Part shown: positions 9,428 through 20,303 of the stretch, in pieces
Numbering within the stretch: position 1 is the first letter of the stretch
How the letters are laid out: every line of letters begins with the position of its first letter
From: Xylona heveae TC161
Lineage: Eukaryota; Ascomycota; Xylonomycetes; Xylonales; Xylonaceae
Direction: 5' to 3'
DNA length: 64,000 nt
Assembly: GCF_001619985.1 (NCBI RefSeq)
Contig: NW_017264203.1
Coordinates: 682,001 to 746,000 of the forward strand
Notes under the pieces: generated by a model
What the model was told of the DNA's origin: nothing
What the model saw: only the letters and a program-made list of their open reading frames with translations
The model's database searches: none
Translations under genes and position numbers: made by a program

Positions 9428-11599
9428 TGGAGGGGGAAAAAGGAGGATAGAGAAGTTGGGAGGAAAATGAAGTATTTCAAAGAAGAGGTTGGCGGGTTCA
9501 GTGAATGTTTTAAATAGAGTCACCTCTGCTGGGGGGCGGGGCTACTCGCACGGCAGACTCAACCAGGAAGGATAACGTAGTAGAGAGATTTGATCGCGAT
9601 AGTTTTTCGAAGCTTCAGCAGCTAGATTTTTGGGAGACTGGGGAGAACATGGGGGGGTGGACTGGGATCGTCCGAAGGGTCGAGACAGCTGCCGATGGCT
9701 TTAACGGCAACACGCAAATCTTACCAATAGACCCATTTCATCATGTCTTACCCAATGACAATGGCATCTTGCAGTCCGGCAGGGTGTCTTGTAGTCCCGG
9801 CACGGCATCGCACGAGCATGAGGCGACCATAATTTTGGGTCATCAGAGAAGAACTTCGGCGGTACTACGACGCCAGAGAGCGTTTGCTGAGGATGAGGAG
9901 ATTCCGATGTTGGCAGGGAAGCAGACGATTCATAATTCAAGGGAATTTCCCGGAACCGAATGCCCCTCGTACGGTAATGATTCGGGTGCATATCCCCGAC
10001 TACTTTCAACTCTGCGACAACTCGCACCAATCTCATGTCTCCGTGACTCTTTTGGTCTCTTTTCGCGCTTCCAACATCGGAAAAATCGTCGCCAGAGACC
10101 AGGTCCCCATGGTAGAGTTTCGCCGGCGGTAACGCTTCCCCTGCTTTGTCGAGGCGGATCCTGACGCGGCTGCTACAGGGATTGCTAATTCTATGCCTTT
10201 TCGTTGGACCAGATATTTTAAAACACATTTTTGATTAACAAATTTCTCTAGGCTCGACTTTGGGTTCCCAGACATTCTCGTTGGGTTCCAAGATTTTTTT
10301 CATCCTCTCTTTTTTGTTGGAGATGGAGCAACAATGAATTTTTCTCCCAAAAGCTATGACCGCCCAAGAAAACGCACAAACAACCACTTGAGAATTTTAG
10401 GCAAGGCATGCCAAGGATGCGGACCGTAGTGTCCGATTGAACCATCTGATTCCGATGTCGCTGGTCAGCAAGAATAATCAGGACATGAAAAAGCAGCTGA
10501 GGCACTCAATCGAGCGCCTGATGGTCGGCAGGTTGTCAGATCGCTTGGCAACGCATGAGATTCACGAGATAACCCCTACCGGCTTGGACGTCAACCTGGG
10601 GCAAGGGTGGGCTGAAACACGACCCCCCTAGCTGCTAAGTTAGGCTTACGGATTGTCTTCCGGCACATTGGTGATGCCGACAAGGTGTCCCAAATGGGAT
10701 CAATACCGAAAAGCTTATGAAAGCAATCAATCCGAGATCCGTTGGGTGTTTCTGTAGTATATCCCCCTTTATCATCCCCATGTCGATTCTGGATTCAACG
10801 TTCATCCATCATCATTATCATCATCAGCAGCAGCATCATCATGATCATCTCGATTTATGTCCTGGCACACAAATCCGTGCCACCCGGATAGCAGGGTTGC
10901 TCTCGGAGTTCGGAAGGGAAGATTGTAATTCAAGCCCTCCCCGTGAGTTCCGATATTTCTGCCGTTTTCCTAACCTGTCTTGCTGTGCCCCTTATCGCTC
11001 GACAATACTGACGTTTTCTTCATGATAAATGCTACAACATTATTTCCTTGAGACCCCTACACTTCTTCGTGTGATTTTCATATGATGTCGATTTGCCCAA
11101 GTTCCCTTGGCGCTCCATAAACGGAATCTTTAGCGAGTCTATCTGGGTCTCGGCCCTCCAAAGGTTCCCATCCGACTTTCCTGTTCCTATGTATTTATGT
11201 GACGTCATCACCTCCTGTAAACAGGCTTGAGCACAGCCATTCATCGCGTTTTCAGCTTAGGTTCAAGTATTTTGCCATCTCAGCCATATGTGGCGCATTC
11301 GGGTCGAGAGTCTACCCGTTTGCTGTGTGCGACTTCTGCCATCATATTGACGTTGTTGACGTTTCCTACTCTTCGCACAAAATTGAGGGGTTGAAACATT
11401 CGTGTGGTCTTTGACCCCATCTATCCCATTGTCTCGTTCATGAGCATTGAATCTTCCCACCGCCGCTTGCCGCTTAGAAGGACTCGCGTTGCTAATCACG
11501 AAGGCATAATACAATTTCCCGGAATATGCAAATCTAGCAAAGTACGATCTGACGCAGCTAGACTTTGCGTCTGTTAGCTCGATAATACAAATTCTGATC
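9428..11599. other. Intergenic region between divergent genes, no gene recognised
   Basis: About 2.2 kb between the malic enzyme start and the HAM1-like gene. Overlapping open frames of 171 and 175 codons lie at 9649-10164 (+) and 9701-10228 (-), but neither resembles a protein I know. A CAT/ATCATC microsatellite-like stretch lies at about 10807-10850. The interval should contain both promoters. Confidence 0.5.
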
Positions 11600-13878
11600 A
11601 TGTCGTCCTGCTTTGGATTTCGCAAATCGAGACAAGATGATACCGATCCTTTGCTCCCTCGGTATCAAGATGACACCTCGCTGCAAAGGCAACTTCATCA
11701 GAAGTTGCATACATATCAAATGTTTCGTGCTTTAGGCAAAGGTTTCATGCCGTCCACTGAGCAGATCATTATCAATTTGCGAACTTTGCTTGCTTCTGAT
11801 CTTTTGAACCCTGCCAATCCAGAACTCAGTGACTCTGGACGTTTATTGGTCAAATACACAAAGCAATGGTTAATCGAGTTCATCGATCTTTTACACCACA
11901 AGAATGGAGATGACCAAATCCAAGACTTCATTTGGTATCTAACCAAGGCCAGGGTGTCACTAGACGTAGCAGACCTGGCCGACAGGGCATCTAAAGTCAG
12001 AGCAAAAGCAGATACGACTGCAGGTAGACTACCATTTCTACTTCGTTGAAGACAATGTGACCATCCCGCTGACAGCCCATTGCAGCATACCAGAGCCTGC
12101 GAACCGTGGGCAGCCTGCTACTAACCAACTCGGATTTTCGAATTTTCCTCTCTGATCTCAATGTTGTTGGACGCCAGGTATTTGCAGACACAGCTTTCAG
12201 TTTGTCGAATGTCGCAGAAACGGCTGGAAAGAAAATTGAGCCGTCGCTGGAGGACCGAAAGACGATCCAGGAGCCTGGTGCAGACCAAGGACAGTCCATT
12301 ACAACCGAGGACTTGGAGCACGAAGCCGCCGAAATCTCTGAAGTGGTGGGCAACGGCTTGGCCAGGACCGGTAAGGAAGCAGCACATAGCTTGACCGAAA
12401 ATCTTTCTGGAGAGCACAAGGACACACTCTATTACCGTCTCAAGCAGTCAGTTCTCAAATTGCGCAAACGTCAAGACTACTCCGACTCTGTTTCAACCAT
12501 TTCTTTGTTGATTGAGCGCTATGCCAAGGCGTATTCTCGTGCTGTGGACTCTACTATCGGTGCCGCGCAAGATGATCTACACACAAACGCGGAGCTTGAT
12601 CGGGCCGTGAGAAACTTTTGGTCGTTGATAAGCTCCTTTGGCGACGAAGCACAGTGGAAAGAGCTAGAGAACCGATTCCACAAGGTCATGGAGCACTCTC
12701 AGAAAGATCCCGAATTTGAAAGCTTAATGGTTGACGTAGGAAACTCTGTCCAGAAGTTGCTTACAGATCCAGATTTCTTTGAAGCTGCAGAAACGAAGAT
12801 CAAGGAGTTGCGTCAAAAGGCCCGCAGCTCGGACTCATCTTTGCGAAAGGATGTGGACAGTCTTCTTGAGCAGCTGCAAACGACATTCCAGTCGGTCATT
12901 CATGATGAAGATATAGCAAAGCTTATAGCCACTACTTTAAAGCTTGTCCGAATCATTTCTCCGTTACACACTGCAACAAACGGGGAGCTCATTGATGACA
13001 GCATCAACGTCTTCATGCCTCTGCTAATACAGGCCATCCAATATGTACCCATTCCCAGGCTCGAAATATCAGTTCCCGAGATTGATCTCTTGCTGGAAAA
13101 TCTCATAATCGAGCCTGGACGAACGGTCAACAATACCTCGTTCCTTCCTTATAGACTTCGAGTGGAAACGTACAATGACTTGGAGATTCGAAAGGCTCGT
13201 TTCCGCACCACATCGACCGTGTCGTCACTTGTAACAATCAAGCTTGATGGATTGTCGATTCGTGCCGACGAGGTTGGTTTTTGGCTTCGTGCCCACTCCG
13301 GATTGCTGCGGCTTGCGGATGAGGGAATAGCCTCGTTTCACCTGGACGAAAGGGGTGTTGATATTCACATTGATGTCGAAGTGTGCAAGGAAAGGCTTGA
13401 GAAGATTTTAACTCTTAAAGATGTTCGGGTAAAGATCCACAAGCTCTCGTACACTCTACGCAAGAGTAAATTTGCATGCCTGGCGTGGATTTTCAAGCCT
13501 TTGTTGCGGCCAATCTTTCGCAAGGTCCTTGAACACCAGATTGCCTCGGCCATTGCCGATGGCTTGCACGCGGCCAACAGAGAGTTGCTCTTTGCTCGAG
13601 AGAGGCTTCGAGCCACTCGAATCTCGGACCCTCGGGACCTGGCCACGTTCGTCAAGGCGGTCATCACTCGCTTGACACCAGCAGAGGATCCCGATTTCTA
13701 TGCTCGGGCAGGTATCTCAGCACCCCGAAAGGGTTTATTTGCTGGAGTTTATGCACCGGGAAGTGTTGTCAAGCTCTGGAATGAAGAAGCTGAGCGTGCA
13801 GGTGAGATTGTTGAGGATTATGCCGAGGATGGCTGGCGCAATGAAATATTTGACGTGCATACAACCGTCCCAGAGTAG
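11600..13878 (+). CDS. HAM1-like (BPI-fold type) fungal protein, 2 exons, 738 aa
   Basis: Exons 11600-12023 and 12086-13878, joined across a 62-nt intron to give GADTTAG-AYQSLRTVGSLL in frame. The N-terminal region (about 1-560) is helical and charged with repeated stretches such as DQIQDFIWYLTKARVSLDVA and GRQVFADTAF, matching the fungal HAM1-like N-terminal family. The C-terminal part (about 600-738, with KGLFAGVYAPGSVVKLWNEE) matches the HAM1-like C-terminal domain, which Pfam groups near bactericidal permeability-increasing (lipid-binding TULIP) folds. The family is named from Neurospora hyphal anastomosis work; its molecular role is not settled, and lipid binding is an inference. There is no signal peptide, so it should be cytosolic or membrane-peripheral. 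The assignment rests on remembered family features, not a search. Confidence 0.72.
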
Positions 13879-14628
13879 AGGTCATGGGTATTTGCACGCC
13901 TGTTGCCAATTTTCAAAATGATTTGGTCAGGCAACTTTTCGAACATGCTGCCTTTTGCAATCATGGCTGTCCTTGATTATGGTGATATTGCTGTCTACCT
14001 TTGTTATTGCAGGTGCTGAGGGTGTAACAGTTGATAGGACTGCAAACAACAAGCGGTCAATGGGAATCAGAGAACATGCATGGAAAGTAGAATAACGAAA
14101 TGACGAAGAGCGCTGTCAAGCAGATTCAATAGTTTTGGAGCATTTGATTGTAGATTGGACATTTTCACGGGATAATTTTCCTGATTCAGGAATAAAGCGA
14201 AGTCAGTATATCTGGTTCTCTTGGTACCTGACTTCCGAGGCATCCTCGCACGGAGACGGAGAAGGCGACCAAGGGATCGCCGACTCGCAAGGGGCGAGAA
14301 GAAGAAAAGGGCAAGTGGAAGCCGAGCGCTAAGTCCAGGGGAGATTGCTTAGCGTCGCGATAAGTCGAACCTTGTTGCTATCGCTATTGATTGCCCCGCC
14401 GAGGGGCCGATAACGCACTACGCACTTACTCCGATACGTCGGGGAATAATCCATATATTTTTTTGAGACTGAACTTCAAGATGCGGGGTCTCATAAAGAT
14501 TAGAGCTGATTCTTCTTCTTATATATTTGCATTCAGTTGACCACTCTTCCATTCTCAATTTGCTAAAACGCCCAAAACCTATTCGAAGAACTGTACTTTA
14601 CTACGAAACCGAGCTATAAGAAACCATC
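13879..14628. other. Intergenic region with promoter of the reductase
   Basis: About 750 bases between two plus-strand genes. The second half holds a TATA-like element and a C/T-rich leader before the next ATG. No gene is visible. Confidence 0.55.
14520..14526 (+). promoter_or_regulatory. TATA-like box
   Basis: TATATAT lies about 100 bases upstream of the ATG at 14629 and is followed by a pyrimidine-rich leader, the usual fungal arrangement. No transcript start can be read from the sequence. Confidence 0.45.
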
Positions 14629-15872
14629 ATGACCGTCGAAAAGGCTTCAGTTCTCCTCGTTGGAAGCGGAGGTGTTGGCACCATTGCTGCGCTTAACCTC
14701 GAGACCGGTGGACGTGCCAGCGTCACTGCCGTGCTGCGATCCAACTATAACGTTGTCAAGGAGAAAGGCTTCAAGATTTCCTCCTGCGACCACGGAGTCC
14801 TTGAGGGATGGAGACCAACTGAAGGTACGTCATAGCAGCATATCATTTAAACAAAAACATCGTCGTTCCTTTGGATAGCATACAGATTTTCTGACACGTG
14901 AGATATACAGTGGTGAACAAGGTCCCCTCCGCGTCGGAGAAGAAATTCGACTACATTGTGGTTGTGACGAAGAACGTGCCGGACTGCCCGCCGACTGTTG
15001 CTCAGATTATTGCGCCGGCCGTGATGCCCGGCCACACCGTCATTGTGCTTGTTCAGAACGGACTGAACATTCAGAAGCCCATTTTTGAAGCATTCCCCGA
15101 CAACATCTGCCTGTCGGCCGTCAGTGTCATCCAGTCGCACGAGATCGAGCACGGTGTCGTTGAGAACGACGACACCGACAACCTTTCCATTGGCGCGTTC
15201 CACAACCCCAAGCTCTCCGTGGAGAAGGAGCAGGCCGTCGCCAAGGAGTTTGTCGAGATCTACAAGGCCGGCGGTAAATGTATCACTACCTATGTCGAGG
15301 ATGTGCCGTTCAGCCGCTGGCGCAAGCTGATGTACAACACCTGCATCAACTCCGTCGCCGCGGTCACTGGCATGAACACTGGAGAGCTGCAGCTGGCCAA
15401 GGGCACAGTAGATGGACTTATTCGCCCTCTCATGGACGAGGTCCGGACCGCGGCAAAGGCTGCCGGCGTGCAACTGCCCGAGGACATTACGGACTTTTTC
15501 ATCAACAATGCCCTTGAACCCATTGACATGTATTTTGAGCCTAGTATGCTCGTGGATGTCAAGAAGGTTAGTCCACAATTTCTTGTTCCTTTTCCTGTGC
15601 CCTTTGTTGTTCTCTTTTGTTATTACATTTTTTTAAAACCTCTTTTGTACCTCAACTTTTTGAGCGCCGGCTAACATGGATCGATTTAGGGAAACTTTAT
15701 CGAATTCGAAAACATTGTGGGCGAGCCTCTCCGCGAAGGCACCGCTCTTGGCGTGCCCATGCCCACCTTGAAGACGCTGTACCACCTGCTCAGCGCAATC
15801 CAGTACAAGACCAAGATTGCCCGCGGAACCGTCACCATTCCTCCCAAGGGCGACTATCTCGCCCAGCGGTAA
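14629..15872 (+). CDS. 2-dehydropantoate 2-reductase-like (ApbA/PanE family), 3 exons, 344 aa
   Basis: Exons 14629-14824, 14911-15566 and 15690-15872; total 1035 nt. The N-terminal Rossmann fold starts at VLLVGSGGVGTIAALNLE (GxGxxG at residues 12-17). VVVTKNVPDCPP and LVQNGLNIQKP are typical of the NADPH-binding half. The C-terminal ApbA domain carries the family block around SRWRKLMYNTCINSVAAVTG, in which the lysine next to LMYNT is the usual catalytic position. The family reduces ketopantoate to pantoate in coenzyme A synthesis, but fungi have several paralogues, some acting on other 2-keto acids. With no pathway neighbours here, the substrate is uncertain. No organelle signal is evident. 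Confidence 0.88.
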
Positions 15873-17528
15873 ATTTTTCATTTCTGGTCAAACATATTAT
15901 AGATATCCATTCTTCATATTGTATATATTTAGATCTCTTTACGCACGGCAACATGGCTTGCGAGGTGTCTTGGAATACGTCAATTCAATTCAGTTCAGTT
16001 CATTTCAATTCAATTCGATATTTTGATATTTGCTATTTATTAAAATTACCATATGCAGCTCTTTTTCATATTCACTGGTAATAGGTATTCATCAAATCAT
16101 CATACACAGTCTCTATTTCATATCTTGGTATTCTGTATCGAAATACACATACGAGAGACTCTTTGGTAGGGTGTCCTGGTGTCTGAACTACCACACTCGC
16201 ACGTACGTATTACGGAGGAGACGATAACGAAGGGTCGAGCTGATTAGATCCGATATCAAGATCTTACTTCCGGTCGCAGCCAGGCTTACTCTAACTTCCC
16301 CGCTCGTTCATGATAATCTACCCTACCTAGATAGGTGCCTCAATGCCTCGGTGCCTTCGTATCCCGGCGCTCGGTGAGTCCTACGTACTGTAAACGGTCT
16401 ACCGGTACATACATCGGCCATACCTTCCCCATCGCCCGTCAACCCAGGCACCGCACACCGTCCTCGGGATCTAGCGAACTAGGCCTGGCCCACCAACCCA
16501 TAGGCGTTAAGTGCCTTAACTATAGCTTGGAGTATGATACTGTAACTCGGAGTAAGCTACGCAGTACGGTGTACTCGGAGTGGCCCCTTCGACCTTAAGG
16601 TACCCTCGCTACCGTGGTATAAAATACCTTGGTCAGTTAGGCGCCACTTATCCTTATCGATATGCTTTACCTGCAGAGTAAGTCGACAACCTGCCTAGCG
16701 TCAATCGGACAAACTTAACTTTGTCGGACAAAGTGTCTTCGTAGTTGGCGTCAAAAGTCTCCCTAGTACTGTGTGATATCGGTCCTGACTTTCCTTTGTT
16801 ACCCACCGCCCACCGCCCACCGTCCACCGCATCTAGCTGCTTCGTACAGAGTACTCTGGCGTGGCATTCGGAAACATGCACCTTTACCCGCCCGCACGTA
16901 CAGAAATGTAGGACTTGCTCCGCGAGCGATATACAGCGGATACAGCAGATATAGTAGTACTTTGTACCGATAAATAACAAGGAATTAATACGTAGTACAG
17001 CCTGACAGTGGGATAATAGATACAGTAGGATAAGTGATACAGTAAGACCGGTCATGGATGCCTGGGGAGAAACCAAACAAAACAAGACAAGACAAGAGAA
17101 GACGACAAGACTAAGACAACAGAACCCTGGCATCACGGCCCCACGTTTAGAGGTCCTAGAGGTCCTAGAGGGAAGGTTTATCGGAGAAGCATGACAATGA
17201 TACGATAGCCACGATAACACACGCACCCACAAGGTCAATTGATGTATAAAACCCGTGGGTAGCGACGCCCACTTTCTTCGGAGTTGGGTTAGAATTTGAC
17301 CATCATTCCTGAGTTCGGTGTCCTTTTTTTTTTTACCCTCCCCGCTTCTGCGTACACACGGACAAATCCCAATTAACTCAATTGCACACGCGTGTATCAA
17401 TTGATCGAGCGTGACTGCGGATTTTTCCCCGCAGAAAAAACTTACGAAAGGGAAAAAAGGTCCGCCTAAGGAAAACCAAAAAGGAAAATAGAGTAAGGCA
17501 AGACCGAAAAAAAAAGAAGCATATCAAA
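15873..17528. other. Intergenic region rich in short GTAC/ACTCCG motifs
   Basis: About 1.65 kb without a credible gene. Around 16320-16620 it has several near-palindromic motifs (CTACCTAGATAGG, ACTCGGAGTA, TACGGAG), and at about 17149-17171 a short repeat of AGGTCCTAG. A purine-rich leader precedes the amine oxidase ATG. Confidence 0.5.
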
Positions 17529-18974
17529 ATGTACGACGTTCTCGTGATCGGAGCTGGATTGAGTGGTCTCCAGGCAGCGCTCACGGCGCAGCAGGCAGGT
17601 CTGTCTGTTGTGGTGGTCGAGGCGCGGGACAGAGTGGGCGGCAAGACGTGGAGTGTGCCACTGGCGTCGGGACGAGGATGTGTGGAACTGGGAGCAGCAT
17701 GGACCAACGACACGAACCAGCGGCGCATATGGGCGTACGTGCAAAAGTTTGGACTGAAAATGTTCCAGCAGCCCATTGGCGGGGACTGCGTCATGTATGA
17801 GAATAGCACGACAAAGCACAAGTTTCCATTCGGTACTACGCCGAAGGTACGTCTACGATCCGGGCAGAGAGAGAGAGAGGAGGTTATAATGATTTAATAA
17901 GGTAGCTGACTTGAATAGTTTTCTACGGAAGAAACAAAGGACCTTGAGCGTCTCCGGGACGCGATTGCCGCCAAGACCCTGACCGCGTCCGGCGATCCCG
18001 AGGACGATAAGATCACCTTGGAGGAATTCGGCAAGAAGCTCGGCGCGACCCAGAAGACTCTCGATATGATCAATCTCTGGGCACGAGTCATGCTTGGTGT
18101 TGAGCACTCTGAACTCTCGGCGGAATACTTTTTCGACTATTGCCGTCGTGGAGGCGGCTTCTACCAGATGCGGTCGGACGCCAAGGACGGTGCGCAGTAT
18201 CTTCGGTTCCAGGACGGTTCGCAGTCTGTTTCCAAGGGCATCGCAAGCCTGATTGGGCACGCAAACATTCAGCTCTCGACGCCAGTGGCGTCTGTGGAGG
18301 ACCGTGGCTCATATGTCATCACCACCTCGACAGATGGCAAGCGGTTCAGGTCGAAGAAGGTGGTCCTTTCGGTCCCCAGCACATTGTACAAGGACATTAC
18401 CTTCTCCCCGGCCCTGCCTGGACCAAAGCGCAGAGTCACCGATACCACGATCCTGGGAGACTATAGCAAGACGATTGTCTGCTACGACAGGCCGTGGTGG
18501 CGAGACCTGGGCTTCAACGGAATGTGCTTGTCCTATGAGGGCCCCATTATTGTCGGTCGCGACACTAGTGTTGATGACAAGGGCCAGTATTCATTCACCT
18601 TCTTTTGCAATGGTGGCCCAAGCCGCGAGTGGACAAAGTTGCCACCTCACGAGCGCCGCGCCAAAGTCCTGCAACACTTGGCGGCAATGTTCGACAACCA
18701 CCCGGAAGTCTACAAGCCGATTGAAGTATTCGAGCAGGAGTGGCAAAAGGAACAATACAGCAAGGGCGCGGTTTGCCCCGTCACTGAGGTCGGGCTGCTG
18801 TCTGAGCTCAATGCCGAGTACAGAGCACCTGCGGGCAACCTGCACTTTGTTGGTACTGAATATGCCGCTGAGTGGAAGGGATACATGGAAGGTGCCGTAT
18901 GCTCGGGCGAAGATGGCGGAAAGGAAGTCGTTGAAGCTCTAAGAGCAGACAAGAAGCTGCAAGCGAGACTGTGA
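17529..18974 (+). CDS. Flavin monoamine oxidase (MAO-N-like), 2 exons, 457 aa
   Basis: Exons 17529-17846 and 17919-18974 (intron 72 nt), total 1374 nt. The enzyme should oxidise primary amines to aldehydes with FAD, releasing ammonia and hydrogen peroxide. Evidence: the FAD-binding GAGLSG at residues 8-13 with VVVVEARDRVGGKTW at the end of the fold, LGAAWTNDTNQRRIWAYVQ, and the C-terminal family block FVGTEYAAEWKGYMEGAVCSG. The last three residues, ARL, are a type 1 peroxisomal signal of the kind known from Aspergillus niger MAO-N; a peroxisomal site fits peroxide production. At 457 residues it is a little shorter than MAO-N (about 495) because the N-terminus starts directly at the dinucleotide fold. 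The next plus-strand gene (20304) is a Zn2Cys6 regulator, which may or may not control it. Confidence 0.9.
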
Positions 18975-19182
18975 TTTTAAGGGCTAAGCCTGCCAGGAAT
19001 TTTCACAATCATCCTTTTTTTTATATATAAACGTTAGACGATGTTGTTTTCATTTTTATCGGTAATCGGGAAAGATTGTACATACCATTGAGTTTTGAAT
19101 TGTTCTCAATAGATTTTGGAATCGTTATACATGCATCATAAAGAAGTTTCTCGTAGGATTCGATCCAAGCTACATGGCTGAA

Positions 19183-19932
19183 TCACGGGTGGACTGCTTT
19201 GGCCTCTGATTTTTCCGTAATGAGGGTTGCTCTAGGTCGAGGTTTCCCTGAAGAGGGTTTCCCGCTTCTCGGTTCACGAGGCTTTCTCAATCGTTGCATT
19301 CCGGAGAGTATGGGGTATGGTTGGCAAAGCTTTACCACCGCATCCACAACCTTTACAGCCTGAGCATTGACGTCTTCTTGTTTTGCGGTGATCATTGGCT
19401 CAAGCAATTGAAATGTTAATGAACCCTTTAAGTTGCCGAGATTTTGTAAGGGAAATTGTTTGCTTGGACGACCCGGTATTTTCTTTCTGTTATCCTGGGA
19501 TCTGGGTTGCTGCAGCTGTCTCCCATTGTAGTCGAATCCCCGCAGAGCCAGGGCTTCCTCCAATCCTCTCTTCATTTTGCGGTTGCAAAATGACCGAACC
19601 GTTCGATATTGAGATACTGCATTGGCAGTATATACCATTGTCCACAGAGTATTCTTGTCCCGAGCCTCGATGCGTCGCTTCGTCTTTAGATGCAAAACAT
19701 GATATGGATCATCGAGGAACTTTTGTGTGGCATATGCAGGCCTTTGATCCGGTGAAAATGAAGGACGGAAGCAAGTCACTCCAGGAACCTTGACGAGGCG
19801 GTAACCCTTGGGACCTCTGGTATCGTTACGGATTGGGGAGACTTTGTTGCCAGATGAAGCTGCAATCTGCGGACTAGGAGTCGGAGTAGGAGCAGGAGGA
19901 TGACCAGAAAGTGGAATGCGAGGGAGTCGCAT
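19183..19932 (-). CDS. Uncharacterised basic protein, 249 aa
   Basis: Single open frame from ATG at 19932; the frame also extends upstream but without an ATG. The first 35 residues are Pro-rich (PAPTPTPSPQ). A central block (about 40-140) is Arg/Lys-rich and looks folded, with GPKGYRLVKVPGVTCFRPSF, DDPYHVLHLKTKRRIEARD and SFCNRKMKRGLEEALALRG. A helical segment follows (TFQLLEPMITAKQEDV) and a Lys/Arg/Pro-rich tail. I do not recognise a family. The basic composition would suit a nucleic-acid-binding or organellar protein, but that is inference. It is antisense to its neighbours, between the amine oxidase and the regulator, with only 208 bases to the oxidase stop. Confidence 0.6.
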   Translation of the reverse strand: MRLPRIPLSGHPPAPTPTPSPQIAASSGNKVSPIRNDTRGPKGYRLVKVPGVTCFRPSFSPDQRPAYATQKFLDDPYHVLHLKTKRRIEARDKNTLWTMVYTANAVSQYRTVRSFCNRKMKRGLEEALALRGFDYNGRQLQQPRSQDNRKKIPGRPSKQFPLQNLGNLKGSLTFQLLEPMITAKQEDVNAQAVKVVDAVVKLCQPYPILSGMQRLRKPREPRSGKPSSGKPRPRATLITEKSEAKAVHP

Positions 19933-20303
19933 GGTTGATGATTGCGTTTGCACTCAGGTAAGAATGTCTACGAAGTAAAGTATGAAACAATAGTACAGCA
20001 ATACAGTACTACAGTACTACAGTACTACAGTAAATGACGATGGACCCAAAATCGGCTATACAGGGATCACTCCGAGGCTCCGAACGGATCGGCCAGTAGC
20101 CCCGGCAGCGAGAACTGTTATCCACCGATTGGTCAATGTCATTGCCAACGCAGATAAGCCACTTGATAAGCCCCCCCAAGTGACTCTGCCCGGCTCGTTG
20201 CTGGGAGGGGAGTCCCCCACCCTGGAGGAATTTCCCTCCTCCGACAACGACCTTCTCGAATGATTTCTGGGCTCATTCTGCTCTGATACGATATAACGGC
20301 AGA
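19933..20303. other. Divergent promoter interval
   Basis: A 371-base gap between the minus-strand basic protein and the plus-strand regulator; it must contain both promoters. It includes the ACAGTACT tandem repeat. Confidence 0.55.
20003..20032. repeat. ACAGTACT tandem repeat, about 3.75 copies
   Basis: Three perfect 8-base units at 20003-20026 and a partial fourth, 70 bases upstream of the ATG at 19932 on the minus strand. Each unit contains AGTACT, itself a palindrome. Confidence 0.9.

Noticed and set aside
9649-10228. Overlapping frames of 171 (+) and 175 (-) codons
   Set aside because: Neither has recognisable motifs, both overlap the same bases, and both have stop-ridden flanks; not supported as genes.
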